A stretch of DNA of 64,000 nt, taken from assembly GCF_018991925.1 (NCBI RefSeq), contig NW_024744357.1, positions 1,597,708 through 1,661,707 on the forward strand. The letters are read 5' to 3'. Made by a program: the position numbers and the translations under genes. The stretch is from Homarus americanus. Its lineage: Eukaryota; Arthropoda; Malacostraca; Decapoda; Nephropidae. Positions 47,610 through 59,469 of this stretch are shown in pieces. The notes beneath the pieces were generated by a model, which did no database searches, was not told the origin of the DNA, and saw only the letters and a list, made by a program, of their open reading frames with translations. Numbering within the stretch: the stretch's first letter is position 1; every line of letters begins with the position of its first letter.

Positions 47610-49240
47610 AAAATGTCTATAGAGTGAAGATTGTACTAAGACTCTACCTTAACTAGATACATTGACTTTATAACAGTTAAAGAAGAAGGTTAAGGTAGAG
47701 AATGAATCCTTGCCTAAATTTTATCTCTTAACTGATACCCACAAAATGTTACTGGTTAAGGCAGAAGTAGAATCTCGGCGAATATTTGAAGTCATTTTAG
47801 GATAATTTGAGATTTTTACCTTAAAATTACCAACAATTAACATTTATAACGTCTTCACTTACGAGGTTTATTTATCGTACAAACGTTTGAGAATCTGAAG
47901 CCTTGGATAATGTCTTCTTCCCTCCTTCTACAGATTCCCTCATCTCTGCTTTATATTGCTAACATACACCGTGTCTAGACCTGATATATTAACTATGTCG
48001 TCATATTTTCAACTCTGTGTGATACTGTATATACAAGTAGATGCCGACATAACCCTTTGAATACGATGATTAAAACCTGTGAGTATGTTGACTTAAGTAC
48101 GATGACTTAAACGAGGGAAGTTGATTTTTTTAATTTAAAGAATAAAATATCTGATTATCTGATTTCAATCGGATTTGTTTTTAAATTCAATAAAAACTAT
48201 CAGCAGTAACCTAATCTTCAGGTTTTGAACAAGTCTCTCCAGTGGACTTGTTCATTCTAAACTCAGGAACCGTCTTAGCACAGAAAAAGCCGCAAAACTT
48301 GTCTTTCTTTTTAAGTCTTTAAATACAGACACTGGTCATGGTTACGAAGACGTTTAATTAATGCGGAACTTGTTGTTGACAATGTGTGATGTAACAAAGA
48401 CTTTGAAAAGTGGTGTTATTGGTGAATGCTAAGAATAAGCTGCACTCACAGGAAAACAAATGAAGAAAATTAGCAAAAAATTCAAGAGAAATAGTTGATG
48501 TGTACTGAAAAAATAAGATAATTTGGTAATGTAATTAGGGATGAAGGGATATTAACAGAAATATTAATGGGCAAAGTTAAGGGTAGGAGGGCCAGGGGAA
48601 GGCAGAAACTGGGATGGATAAATGAGATTAAAACTGCGTCCCCAGAGAGATACAAAACCTTAGAGGATTGGTAAAAACAGCCCGAGGAGGTTTAGAGTGG
48701 AGGACTGTGGTGGCCAACCCTCAGATATGAGAACGGTACTCTGATTATATCTAAAAGTGTTGTAATTCAGTTTTTTGGGGTTTTTCTATTTACAAAGAAG
48801 CCTAAAACAAGTTACCATTGCCTTTAATACTTAACTACAACCCCTATGTGTTGGAAGTAGAGGCACAGTACAATGAAACATGTAAGGTAAGAAGGGTGAG
48901 GTTATTTATCGTAAACTTGTGTGTGTTGTTTCAGTTACAAAACTATTATTGTAATATCTGTGATGATGACACAAGATACTTTGTTCCTTTGAGTTGATTA
49001 GTTTATAACACAGCAGGTAAGAATTTTTACTTCCTTCCTTTTACAACCCTGACTTAAACCACTACATTCATATCTTTATTTTAATTTACATTTTTCTGTA
49101 ATTTTCAGGTGTGTGTGTGTTAATCCACGTTTCCTTATATACAGGTGAATTATATATAAACACACTGCCTGCCGTTCACTTGGTTACTCTTCTCTGTTAG
49201 ATATGGCCTGTACACTCCTGCGACGTGCTCTACCCTGTAT
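47610..49240. other. No host gene; LINE relic inside
   Basis: Apart from the LINE 3' relic at 48395-48740 this is AT-rich noncoding DNA. Single copies of the 22-bp dispersed motif (GTACGATGACTTAA) occur near 48050-48115. Confidence 0.5.
48395..48740 (+). pseudogene. LINE 3' end, same family as 16942-17232
   Basis: Reads EKWCYW, MLRISCTHRKTN, VIRDEGILTEILMGK, GRRARGRQKLGWINEIKT in broken frames, then a noncoding end AACGGTACTCTGA. It is more complete at the 3' end than the split copy. Confidence 0.7.
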
Positions 49241-49246
49241 CAACAC

Positions 49247-49622
49247 ACTTCCCTTACTCTACCTACACAAACACACTCACTAACCACTCTACCTACACAA
49301 ACACACTCACTAACCACTCTACCTACACAAACACACTCACTAACCACTCTACCTACACAAACACACTCACTAACCACTCTACCTACACAAACACACTCAC
49401 TAACCACTCTACCTACACAAACACACTCACTAACCACTCTACATACACAAACACACTCACTAACCACTCTACCTACACAAACACACTCACTAACCACTCT
49501 ACCTACACAAACACACTCACTAATCACTTTACCTACACAAACACACTCACTAATCACTCTACCTACACAAACACACTCACTAATCACTCTACCTACACAA
49601 ACACACTCACTAATCACTCGAC
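49247..49622. repeat. 30-bp minisatellite
   Basis: Twelve and a half near-perfect units of CTCTACCTACACAAA then CACACTCACTAACCA. As 30 is divisible by 3, it reads as a decapeptide repeat YTNTLTNHST in one frame. No promoter, splice or domain evidence supports a gene. A GT run follows at 49737-49770. Confidence 0.93.
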
Positions 49623-49733
49623 CTAAACCGATGCACTACAATTTGCGGCGCCTCCCGTTACCTGTCAAATAATAACTGGGTTAGTAAATCTGTTTTCCAG
49701 GTGCATAATTAGCCTCTACATGTTACTGTAGTC

Positions 49734-49772
<39 letters not shown>

Positions 49773-50037
49773 GGGGCTTCGTGGAATATGGTGAGGTATT
49801 ATAATTATTTCTTCTTCTTCTTGTTCTTCTTCTTCTGAACCAATTGATGAAGGGAGATATGAATAACTTAATATAATAAAAATAAGAATGAATTAATCGA
49901 TATAAACAAATATAATAATATCGATAATAAAATCAATGGAAGGTTATACAAAAAATAAAAAACTATATACAAAAAAGACAAGAGAAAACGTGAAATTTTA
50001 AGATATTAGAAGGATAACTTAAGTAATATCATTCAAA

Positions 50038-50270
50038 GAGTTAAGTCATCGTTCTCAAGAGGTTAAGTCGTCGTACTCAAGAAGTTAAGACATCGTATTC
50101 AAGTGGTTAAGACATCATACTCAAGTGATTAAGACATCGAACTCGAGGGATTAAGTCATCGTACTCAAGGATAAGTCATTGTACTCACAGGGTAAAATCA
50201 TCGTACTCAAAGGGATACGTCATCTTCCTCAAGAGGTTAAGACATCGTACTCAAAGGGTTAAGAAAAACT
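50038..50270 (-). repeat. 22-bp dispersed minisatellite, minus orientation
   Basis: About ten imperfect units of GTTAAGTCATCGTACTCAAGAG. The reverse complement of the same unit forms the array at 63610-63850. Confidence 0.85.
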
Positions 50271-50274
50271 AAAA

Positions 50275-51185
50275 CGCCTTTACTTAGAAATTAAATAAAA
50301 AATAAAATCATTACAGATTGTAATATTTCTCTCCCCTTAATTATAATACTTCTCCTTCAACTATAGTATTACTGAGCTAAATATTCCTGCTTGACAAAAT
50401 ATTCCTCCTATCTTATAATATTCCTCCGTCAGATAAAATATTCCTCGTGAGGATTAATATTCCATCCCTGGCGAGAAATATTACTCCCTGGCGTGTATTC
50501 CTCCGCGCCATGACTAGTAATTACAGGTGAGGTATATCTAGTACTCATCACACAGGGGAGAATATACTGTATATACCTACCCGGGCAGTATATCAAGTCT
50601 GGTATACGTGTATGTAAATATATGTGGTTATACCCCAGAACATACTAATAAGAGTCTCTGTGTGTATGTGGCCACCTCCTTACCGCAACATACAGGACCT
50701 TGCCAGACTGTTAACCAACGATTCTTTCTATAGTATTTAAGTCAAGCAATTAGAGCGCGGATGGCTATGATGGAGTACGTTTTTGAGCTGACTGAGGGCC
50801 CTACGCTGCTCTATGGACTAATTACCGCTCTAAGGCGTCCTAATGGTCTAAATAGAGCCGCAAGTTGCACTAAGGGCCAAAGTAAGAGCTTTAATATAGC
50901 TCCAAGGTGATTTGAGGCCCTAAATAGAGCTTTAATTTATCTCGATGGCTTAAATAGAACACAAATGCTCTCTATGGCAATTTAAATGAGTTGACATTAA
51001 CAGCCCTTGAGTACAAGTCATTATTCTTGATTACGATAACGTATCCTCTAACTACGATAATTCAGTTCCTCAGTATGGTGATATCATTCCATGAGTATGA
51101 TAAAATTACTTTTACGAAGCATAATTTCATTTCTGTGTAGGATCACGGTAACTTTATATTATGTGTAATCATTATTACTACCGGG
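50275..51185. other. No gene recognised
   Basis: AT-rich noncoding sequence with loose repeats of TATTCCTCC (50340-50500) and CTAAATAGAGC (50830-50950). Confidence 0.5.
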
Positions 51186-51193
51186 TACTCTGT

Positions 51194-51452
51194 CAGGACC
51201 GGATCCAGAAATATCAAAAGAGGAGGTCCAGGAAGTTTTGGGTGGGGAAAAAACGAAAGCAAAGTGAGCTCACTCATGGGCATTTTGAGACCATTTTGAA
51301 GCCATGTGTACTTGATATTAGGAGATATTCTGAAGTCAATAGTGATTACTTTTTTACTATACAAAAATACCTGAGTGCAATAATGCATTAAAGAAAAAGT
51401 ATTGGAATATTCTGATGAAAAGGGGGGTCCGGACCCCCTGGATCCGCCCTTG
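51194..51452. mobile_element. 259-bp MITE-like element
   Basis: Starts CAGGACCGGATCCAG and ends CTGGATCCGCCCTTG, which are imperfect inverse copies. GGTCC/GGACC palindromes lie just inside. Both sides are flanked by TCTGT (51189-51193 and 51453-51457). No coding capacity. The superfamily is not certain. Confidence 0.6.
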
Positions 51453-51459
51453 TCTGTAG

Positions 51460-53085
51460 TAGTAGTAGTATTAGTGTCCAGTTAACTTGCCTTGGTTTAG
51501 CAATCTAACCCCAATTAAAAGAAAAGCACTACAGACATTTCAATTAATAAAAGTAGAACACCCAGGTGACCATATGTGGGAGGAGGCGGCCACAACCTTC
51601 ACACTTGCACAACAGCCCTGGGAGTGGTCAGCAGATTCAAGATTCTACAGACGGTGTCCCGTCGCCTGGCGAGTGACTACACTGCATGATAATCCCTTTT
51701 TCGTGATCAATAATTAATAAAAAACAACATTCCGGTTATATTCGTGGCCTAAATGTTATCAGGCTACCAGGTATCCGAGGTGGAATTTGTGTACTAACAT
51801 TTAGCGTCAATACGAAGGAGTTGGAGGAGGATGGATCACGTGATGGCAAGAGTAAAATGAAATTATTTTACAAGCTGGCGGCCTCACAGAGTCGCGGACA
51901 CCGGTCGGTCATTATGCCAGAGTTAAGTGCACCTCTGGCAAACCTTGTAAGCCTCAAACTCGTCTGACTTGCAGCGCCGCTGCCCCTATTTTGTCTATAT
52001 ACGGGGGGAAGGTGTGTGTACTGTATGTGTACGGCCGCGGGTCAAAGGGAAGTTCCCGTCTAAATGATAGATATGGGTGATTTACACTCCGTTTAGTGTT
52101 GGTCGACCTCGTCACCCACACCCTAGTTATTTTTCCAAAGTTTAGGAATAAACAAAAAAATAATAAAAGGAGTTCAATCAATAAATAAACAAATAAATTA
52201 ATTCAAAGTGGCTGCTATGAGCGTCCCGATGAATGACCTTCTTGATGCCACTTCAAGTCACTCCGTACGTGGTCGAACACTGATCCAGATTGCCTTTCCC
52301 ACCCTGCCAGACACACTGACCCTTGTCTCCCCAGCCACACTGAACTAAACTTTATGGCCTCTATTCATTAGTGTTACTCTACCTCCGCGGCATTGTGGTG
52401 TATTGTTAACCGCGGTGAGAATAGGCGGTTGCTGCAACGAATAATCTATAACCTCAGCGAGCGGTAAAAATGACAGGAATGCGACGAAGGCTGCGGCTTG
52501 GCGGGAAAGTGGGAGGTGTGGCGGCTTCTGCCTGAGCTCTCTTATTGGTCAACGACCTTGTTGGTGTCTAGTCACGACACGTGGTTAATAGTGTAGCAAA
52601 TTAGGATTCTGAAGCCAAAGTATTTTATTCGAAGATCATTAAACCGTCGTTGTCTTAACCATGAGTGATCAACATACGCGAGTGAAAATTATATACACAC
52701 GAGCAGTATATTTACTGTATGTCTTCCAAACCAAGGTTGACGTTCACTTAGCACCAACGTTAGGGGACAAAGTCAACGTAAAGAATTTCAAAGGTCCGCT
52801 CGCTAAATTGTCTACCTTAGCTGGGGTAATAAGGGAATATGTACATTTCGTTGATAAAGTAGTTTCTGGATTACTTAAAATACACTTTTGACTGTTATCT
52901 CTCATCACTGCTTCAATAAGCCAGTTAGAGGCGTTCATACACCACCAGGATATCTCAGTTCACTGTTGATGCCATTTTGTTGTTTTTGTTCTTGTAATAT
53001 GAGTCAATGAGGAACTATTCTGAGATCATCAACTGGAGAAAAACTCTTTTGGGACTTAAGTTTCGGATCTTTGTTTGTTTTTTGT
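51460..53085. other. No firm gene
   Basis: Unique sequence. The part 52370-52600 is relatively GC-rich with ATTGG and CACGTG motifs and stands just before a 76-codon frame (52661-52891, starting MSDQHTRVKI). That frame has no recognisable domain, and I cannot tell whether it is an exon. Confidence 0.35.
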
Positions 53086-53091
53086 TTTATG

Positions 53092-53289
53092 ATCACCTGA
53101 AGATTAACCTCCAGATTATTAACCAATTTAACGGTAAACTAAGCTAGCCTAACCAAACCTAACCTAACCTAACATGACCTAACTTAAACCTGACCTAACT
53201 TAAACCTAACTTAACCTAACCCTCCCAGATAGCATTAGGGTGTTTAATCATCAGGTGAAATAATTTTGGATGTCTAATCTTCAGGTGAT
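53092..53289. mobile_element. 198-bp MITE-like element carrying AACCT repeats
   Basis: The ends are perfect 15-bp inverted repeats: ATCACCTGAAGATTA (53092-53106) and its complement (53275-53289). Inside lie AACCT units and the block CAGATAGCATTAGGGTG, ATCATCAGGTGAAATAA. Related partial copies are at 31933, 34585 and 44090. Confidence 0.7.
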
Positions 53290-53439
53290 TCTTGTATTAT
53301 TTTTTTTTCTCGGTTGGTGAAAAATCATCAGTAAAAACAAAAAATATAAAAACATATTGGAATTTATACTTTCCTTGTTGGATCTATGTTATGGACTATT
53401 AAATCCCGTTACAATGGATCAAGAGATGCTCCAACCCAG

Positions 53440-53441
<2 letters not shown>

Positions 53442-53481
<40 letters not shown>

Positions 53482-53603
53482 TCATAAATCTTTCTGTTTT
53501 TCCATTTCCAAGATAAGAAAAAAACGACAAAGAGAGAAACAGAGAGAAAGAGAAGGAGAGAGAGAGGGGGAGAGAATTTGTTCATAAATGGAAAGATAAA
53601 TAA

Positions 53604-53660
<57 letters not shown>
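53442..53660. repeat. (CT)n and (GA)n microsatellites
   Basis: CT run 53442-53477 and GA runs 53535-53655. A CA run follows at 54070-54101. Confidence 0.93.
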
Positions 53661-53665
<5 letters not shown>

Positions 53666-54069
53666 CGACATTTTTTTTTTCATGCCAGATTCTCCTCTCA
53701 CTGTGCGACATGTACAGATCAAAGTGAACACGCAGGCTATTGTGGCGGACAGAACAATGTACAATGGTTGATGGTACCGGTTGGAATAAGGAATAGAAGA
53801 GCTGAAGCATCTGACTTTATCTAAAAACTCAACACGATTTAACTTTCACAATCTTTATAGTCAATCCAGTACACCTGACCTACTGCTCCCAAACGTAATA
53901 GAAAGTAATGCAATAAACTCTCTCATTAGCGTACTTTCCTCTTTGAGTTGATATATCCCTCTCATTAACGGACTGCTAATGGGGAACCACACAAGGTTAA
54001 AATACGTTACTGAGAGTTGTCTTTTCCGTACAGATGAAAAGGTAAACATCTAGCTCTAAGTGACAATGA

Positions 54070-54104
<35 letters not shown>

Positions 54105-54506
54105 GGAGAGTAAGTTTTAGCAGACATTCATGTTTAACTTCTGATGAGGGCGCATTACATTGGGTGGGAGGAGGGAGTTCATGCCAGCCCACAGTCATTT
54201 TTGTGGGATGTAAAACTAACATTTCCTTTATTCATGGACCACTATTAAGTAAGAACGTTATTAAGGAAGGGATTTTATTATGACACAAGATGTACCGCAA
54301 TTCACGTTAATCTATGTCTCAATATTTAACACTTTTTAGTAATGTAATATAACACCTTATACCTTGTTTCTTCATCTTGTTAATGTTAGTCTCAACCACT
54401 GTACAATTATCGAGTATTACCGAGGTGTTATAAAGATTTTGCATTACATGGTAGACGATTATTATAATTGATTTTATGGACCCCGAGAAGTTTGTTCTCT
54501 TCTTAA

Positions 54507-54508
<2 letters not shown>

Positions 54509-54547
<39 letters not shown>

Positions 54548-54548
54548 A
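54509..54548. repeat. (AGT)n microsatellite
   Basis: About 13 AGT triplets directly before retroelement copy E5. Confidence 0.95.
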
Positions 54549-54980
54549 GTGCTCGATGATTTTGGACGAGAGGATAGCGAGCCTTCTATAATATCAGGAT
54601 ATTTGATCCCTAGCTGCATGTCACCGTAACCTATCCCTCGAGGCTGCACACAGGATAAACGAGAACGAAAACAACAGAATATATGCACAGAGAATCCAGA
54701 CGTGGACCATGGTAGATTCACTACACTAATTTTCGCAACATAAGTGGGATGGGACCAAGTGCAAAGTGCTGCTATGCCAGACGGACTGAGGTGTTACCAC
54801 AACTGAAGCAGCAACCCAGAAGTTAAGTCGTAGCCTGCTTGAGGTGTCACCTATCCATGACTTTTCTCTGGTCTGCTCTGTTGTGTCTCAGGGGAACAAG
54901 ATCTTCGGTCCCTACATCAACAATAGTCGCAAACACAGATTATGAGGCAATAGTCACTGAATGTTGCATCGAGCAGCAGC
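54549..54980 (+). mobile_element. Diverged copy of the AGT-associated retroelement (copy E5)
   Basis: Aligns by eye to the endonuclease-like domain of E2/E4 from the FDIRIFDP region to TECRID (for example GATGGGACCAAGTGCAA, CTCAGGGGAAC), with many substitutions and frame breaks. The 3' UTR is missing. AGC/AGT triplets follow. Confidence 0.65.
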
Positions 54981-55077
54981 AGCAACAGTAGTAGTAGAAG
55001 TAATAATAATGATAATAATAATAATTAATAAAAATAATAATAGCAGTAACACTACAATAGTAGTAGTAGTAACAGTA

Positions 55078-55447
55078 GTGTTCACAACCTCTGGTGAGAT
55101 GGGACCAAGTGCAAGATACTTCTACGCCAGACTCGCGGAGGTGATCTCCGAACAGAAGCAGCAGCCCAGAAGTTATGTTACAGCCTGGATGAGATGTCGA
55201 CTGTCCTTCTCTCTCCTTAGGTCGGCTTTGCTCTGCCTCAGGGGAACGAGAGCATCGGCCCCAAAGCCGACAACAGCTGCAGATACTGACTATGAGGCAA
55301 CAGTCACTGAATGCCGCATAGATCTGCGGCTCAACTAACTCAACACAGCTAGGATAGCTACTTATGTATTAGGATATTTAATTTTATGGTAATAAAATGG
55401 CGGCGAAGGTGTGGCTATAAGGGGAGGATGGAGGCCATTAAAAAAAG
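55078..55447 (+). mobile_element. 5'-truncated copy of the AGT-associated retroelement (copy E6)
   Basis: Starts at VFTTSGEMGPSA and runs unbroken to CRIDLRLN (stop at 55336-55338), then the conserved 3' UTR and an A-run followed by AGT triplets. It is preceded directly by AGT triplets (55058-55077). Confidence 0.75.
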
Positions 55448-55500
55448 TAGTAGTAGTAGTAGTGGTAGTAGCCGTAGTAGAAGTAGTCGTAGACGTAGTA
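55448..55500. repeat. (AGT)n imperfect microsatellite
   Basis: AGT triplets with GGT, CGT and GAA changes lying between retroelement copies E6 and E7. Confidence 0.85.
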
Positions 55501-55945
55501 GGAACGAGAGTGACACGATCAGGGCGTTTGCCTTAGACAATTCAGAATGTGGATCAAGGTAACTTCACTCCTCTGGTGTTCATAACCTCTCCTCTGGCGG
55601 GATGGGACCAAGTCCAAGATGTTTCTATACAAGGCTGGCAGAGGCGTTATCTGAACAGAAGCAGCAGCCCAGAAGTTACGTTACAGCCTGGTTGAGATGT
55701 CGACTGTCCTTCTCTCTGCTTAGGTCTGCATTGCATTGCCTTAGGGGAACGAGATCTTCGGCCCCAAAGCCGACAACGGTCGCAGATACTGACTATGAGG
55801 CAACAGTCACTAAATACCGCATAGATCTGCGGCTCAACTAACTCAACACAGCTAGGATAGCTACTTATGTATTAGGATATTTAATTTTAAGGTAATAAAA
55901 TAGCGGCGAAGGTGTGGCTATTGGGGGAGGCTGGCGGCCACGACA
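55501..55945 (+). mobile_element. 5'-truncated copy of the AGT-associated retroelement (copy E7)
   Basis: Begins GGAACGAGAGTGACACGAT (the RNENDKIRA region), has a short internal duplication (ACCTCTCCTCTGG), and runs to RIDLRLN (stop near 55839) and the 3' UTR. An A-run and AGT-like triplets follow. Confidence 0.72.
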
Positions 55946-55959
55946 AAAAAAATGTAGTA

Positions 55960-56690
55960 TTAATAGTAGTAGAAGTAGCAGCAAGGGCAAAACAGTACTT
56001 AGAAAACTCTACATTATGATGCACTCACCATATAAAAAGTATTACATTTCACTGAGGCCATCTATGAATACTTTACTTATTGTCATTTCCCTTCTCTCAC
56101 TTTCTACCCTTCTCTTACATTCTTTCCTCCACCCTCTTCCGCCCTCTCCTTGCTCTCCTTCATCATCCACTTCACACAAAAAAGAGAAGATTAAAGACAA
56201 TAAACAAAGGAGATATAAGAAAAGACATAACAAAATCATATATATTTTATATCAATTCATGTGTGTGTTTGTGTGTGTGTGTGGAAGCTTACCTGCACAA
56301 GGGCAACAAAGTGTTTGAAAATATACTAGATTGCATGATTCAGCTACAGTTATGATGACGGTTCATAATAACACGATCACTTACCCACATTCCTCTCTGG
56401 TTCAGTGCTTATGTTACTGCACTCGCTACACTCCTCTTGAGAATGTGTTTCTTAACATGGTATTCATACATCATTGTGCCCTATGATATACCATTAGTTG
56501 GGTTGCATAGAGTGTTAACCCTTTGATTACAAGGGATTATTACAATGATTACGTTGAGTTAGACCAGTGGGTAAGATACATTGACGTCTTGAGTACGAGG
56601 GATTAACACACTGAGTACATTGAGGCTCTACCCTAACTTGATACATTCATTTATTGTCTCTTAGGGGAAAAATTACAGATTTTACCTTAA
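55960..56690. other. No gene recognised
   Basis: Noncoding. Two or three degenerate copies of the 22-bp dispersed motif occur near 56510-56625 (CTTGAGTACGAGGGATTAAC). Confidence 0.5.
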
Positions 56691-56692
56691 CA

Positions 56693-56797
<105 letters not shown>

Positions 56798-57340
56798 ATT
56801 TCTGAAGTTCACATAGTTACATACTCAGACCTCACCATACAAACCTTGAATCAATACAATGCAAAAAATAACAAATATAAGTTTTTCTTAATACATTCAC
56901 TTAGTCTTAATTTTACACTGAATCTTAGTTTCTATATTTGACAATAATAAAAAAAAATATGCTAAAAATACTGTAACATATATGTATATTTATGTCAGTG
57001 CATTAACAAAAATTCCCATTGCCCCTCACACAAAAACTAACTGACCCTCTTTACCCCACTATAAATCATAAGACAAAAAGTAATTACAACACCTCGTATT
57101 ATCTCTTCATAATTTTCCTCCCAATAATTGCACCTACGCACCACCACTCTCCGTCAGCAGTACATGAAGTCACTCATTAAGGGAGGTACTCTCTTAAACT
57201 GGTTCACTCGGGCTCTCTGTCGCAATGTTGAAGATTATCTCAATATCAATACAGTAACCAAAACAAAATATGGAAATGTGAAACTTAGGAAAATGAATAG
57301 TGAAATAATAATGGGAACAGAATGGATTGATCATATTAGT

Positions 57341-57342
<2 letters not shown>

Positions 57343-57400
<58 letters not shown>
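57343..57400. repeat. (TAA)n microsatellite
   Basis: About 19 TAA triplets. Confidence 0.95.
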
Positions 57401-57402
<2 letters not shown>

Positions 57403-57404
57403 GG

Positions 57405-58400
57405 AAGCAAAACTAATAGTGGACCAGTGAATGGGTTTCGATTCCTATCAGCCGATGCTCTTGTTACCATAATCAATGATAAGCGCTGTAAGCTACTTTC
57501 TGATCCGTGCTACGAGGCAACATACTTACCACACACACATACATATATCAAAAGGCCTGGACTGGTTTATAACATCAGAGACGTGTGCTACTGTGAATAG
57601 CAACGAGCGCCGAGAACAGGTTTTTTAATGGCCTTGCTTTCATTACTATCATGGGGTCTAAACGTCTTTTTCATTTATTTTCGGCGACCTACGGTGATCA
57701 AATTATCTCGTGGCAAAATTCAGAAGCTAGAAATTTTAGGTCCGTAGTCTGTATGTCTGAGTTCTTTATGTAAATATACTACTATTGACTATACAAATTT
57801 GGTATTAAAGATGCAGGTGGAGAGATGGGGGCTATGATAGAATTATTAGAATAAAAAAATGTAAAAGTGGCGGGAGGGGAAAGTGTAACGGTGCATTTAG
57901 CTTAGGTTGGGGCGGCCGGTGGTGAGTCATGTTGCCCAGGGGTATCTGGCAGCTGATATGACATCACTGTTGCCACTTGTGACGTCATCATGATCTAGTG
58001 GAAGCAAGCGTTTCATTGGTGGAGAGAAAACTAGAGAGACAGACACAAACAGGTGACAGAAGTTTATGATAAGAATTAATATGTTTTGCATCACGACGTT
58101 GCCTTTTTAGTGTTGGTACTTTAACGGCAAGTAACTTTAAAACATTTCACCAAGTTCGATTTCACACTCGATAAGAACTTCAAAGAAATAACAAAAATAA
58201 ACAACTAAAACACAATAATTCCGTTGACCAACTTTTTTTAACTTGGCATTTCATGGTTTTTTTTTTCTATTCGATAATACGTATCTTGTGACAGCTACCT
58301 GGTGTAATTCCTTACTTGTACGTGATGACCTAATTAGTGGTACCAGATCAGGTTAGGTCTGGATACTTTCTTGTAGCAACATGTAATACACCCTAAAGTT
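57405..58400. other. No gene; isolated CRE palindrome
   Basis: Unique sequence. TGACGTCA occurs at 57980-57987 with an ATTGG motif near 58014, but no TATA box or downstream frame was found. Confidence 0.4.
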
Positions 58401-58403
58401 GAT

Positions 58404-58406
<3 letters not shown>

Positions 58407-58470
<64 letters not shown>
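58407..58470. repeat. (ATT)n microsatellite
   Basis: About 21 ATT triplets. Confidence 0.95.
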
Positions 58471-58471
<1 letters not shown>

Positions 58472-58555
58472 TATCTCCTTTCGGCCATTGTCTTACAGAT
58501 AAAAAAAAAGTTACGAGATTAACTTAGATCAGATTTTCCCCAATTTTCTCCAAGG

Positions 58556-58556
<1 letters not shown>

Positions 58557-58601
<45 letters not shown>

Positions 58602-58690
58602 GAAGACTTCGTTGTGACTAGGATAATAAATAAAGTTGACAGATCGGAAAAATGCGTCAAGATGAACAGGAAAAATAATATAATAAAAAA

Positions 58691-58744
<54 letters not shown>
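58557..58744. repeat. (CAGA)n and (CT)n microsatellites
   Basis: CAGA tetramers at 58557-58600 and a CT run at 58693-58744. Confidence 0.95.
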
Positions 58745-58748
<4 letters not shown>

Positions 58749-58884
58749 ATCACAGTCAGATGACATACTGTACCTCAGTCGTTATGATCACAATCAACTC
58801 TTTGCTCAATCATCCATTTTGCTGTCCACTATCAATCTCAATTTGAAGTTGCATGAGGAAGATCTTTGCAATATTTAACCAGAT

Positions 58885-59220
58885 CTGAGAGTGAAAGTTA
58901 GCATATAAAGTGAGAGTGAAAGTAAGAGTGAAAGAATAAAATTGAGAGTGAAAGTAAGATTGAAAATAATTACGTGTAGTGAGAGTGAAAGTGCACTATG
59001 GAGGTAAAAGTAAGAGTGAGAGTGAAATTGAGAGTGATATAATAAAAGATAGTATTTAAAGTGAGAGTGAAAGTAAAATGGAATAAATAAAGTGAAAGGA
59101 CAATATGAGAGTGAAAACAACAGATAGATTTCAAAGTGAGAGTGAAAAAGAGTAAGTATTTGAAGTGAGAGTGAAAATGAATGTTTTGTTATCCTTGTGA
59201 GAGTGAGTGAGAGTGAGTCA
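58885..59220. repeat. Degenerate GAGAGTGAAAGT repeat
   Basis: About 16 copies of the 12-bp word AGTGAGAGTGAA with variable spacers. Confidence 0.75.
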
Positions 59221-59405
59221 ATTATGTGTAGACGAGGCGTAGAATATTTTTAAACTGTGACGCTATCATGTACACTTACTGTAGTTCGGTTCTCTGCCTA
59301 ACTTATTTGTACGTGATATATTTAATCTATAGACGATTTAACTCATTCTGTACGTGTAACTATAAAAGTGTATAGGCGTTATATTTATGTTTTGGGTTCT
59401 GAGTT

Positions 59406-59408
<3 letters not shown>

Positions 59409-59460
<52 letters not shown>
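59409..59460. repeat. (GA)n microsatellite
   Basis: About 26 GA dimers. Confidence 0.95.
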
Positions 59461-59463
<3 letters not shown>

Positions 59464-59469
59464 TGTGTG

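Noticed and set aside
52661..52891. 76-codon frame starting MSDQHTRVKI after a GC-richer stretch
   Set aside because: No domain, no splice partner and no homologous pattern recognised. Kept only as a remark under gene-free DNA.
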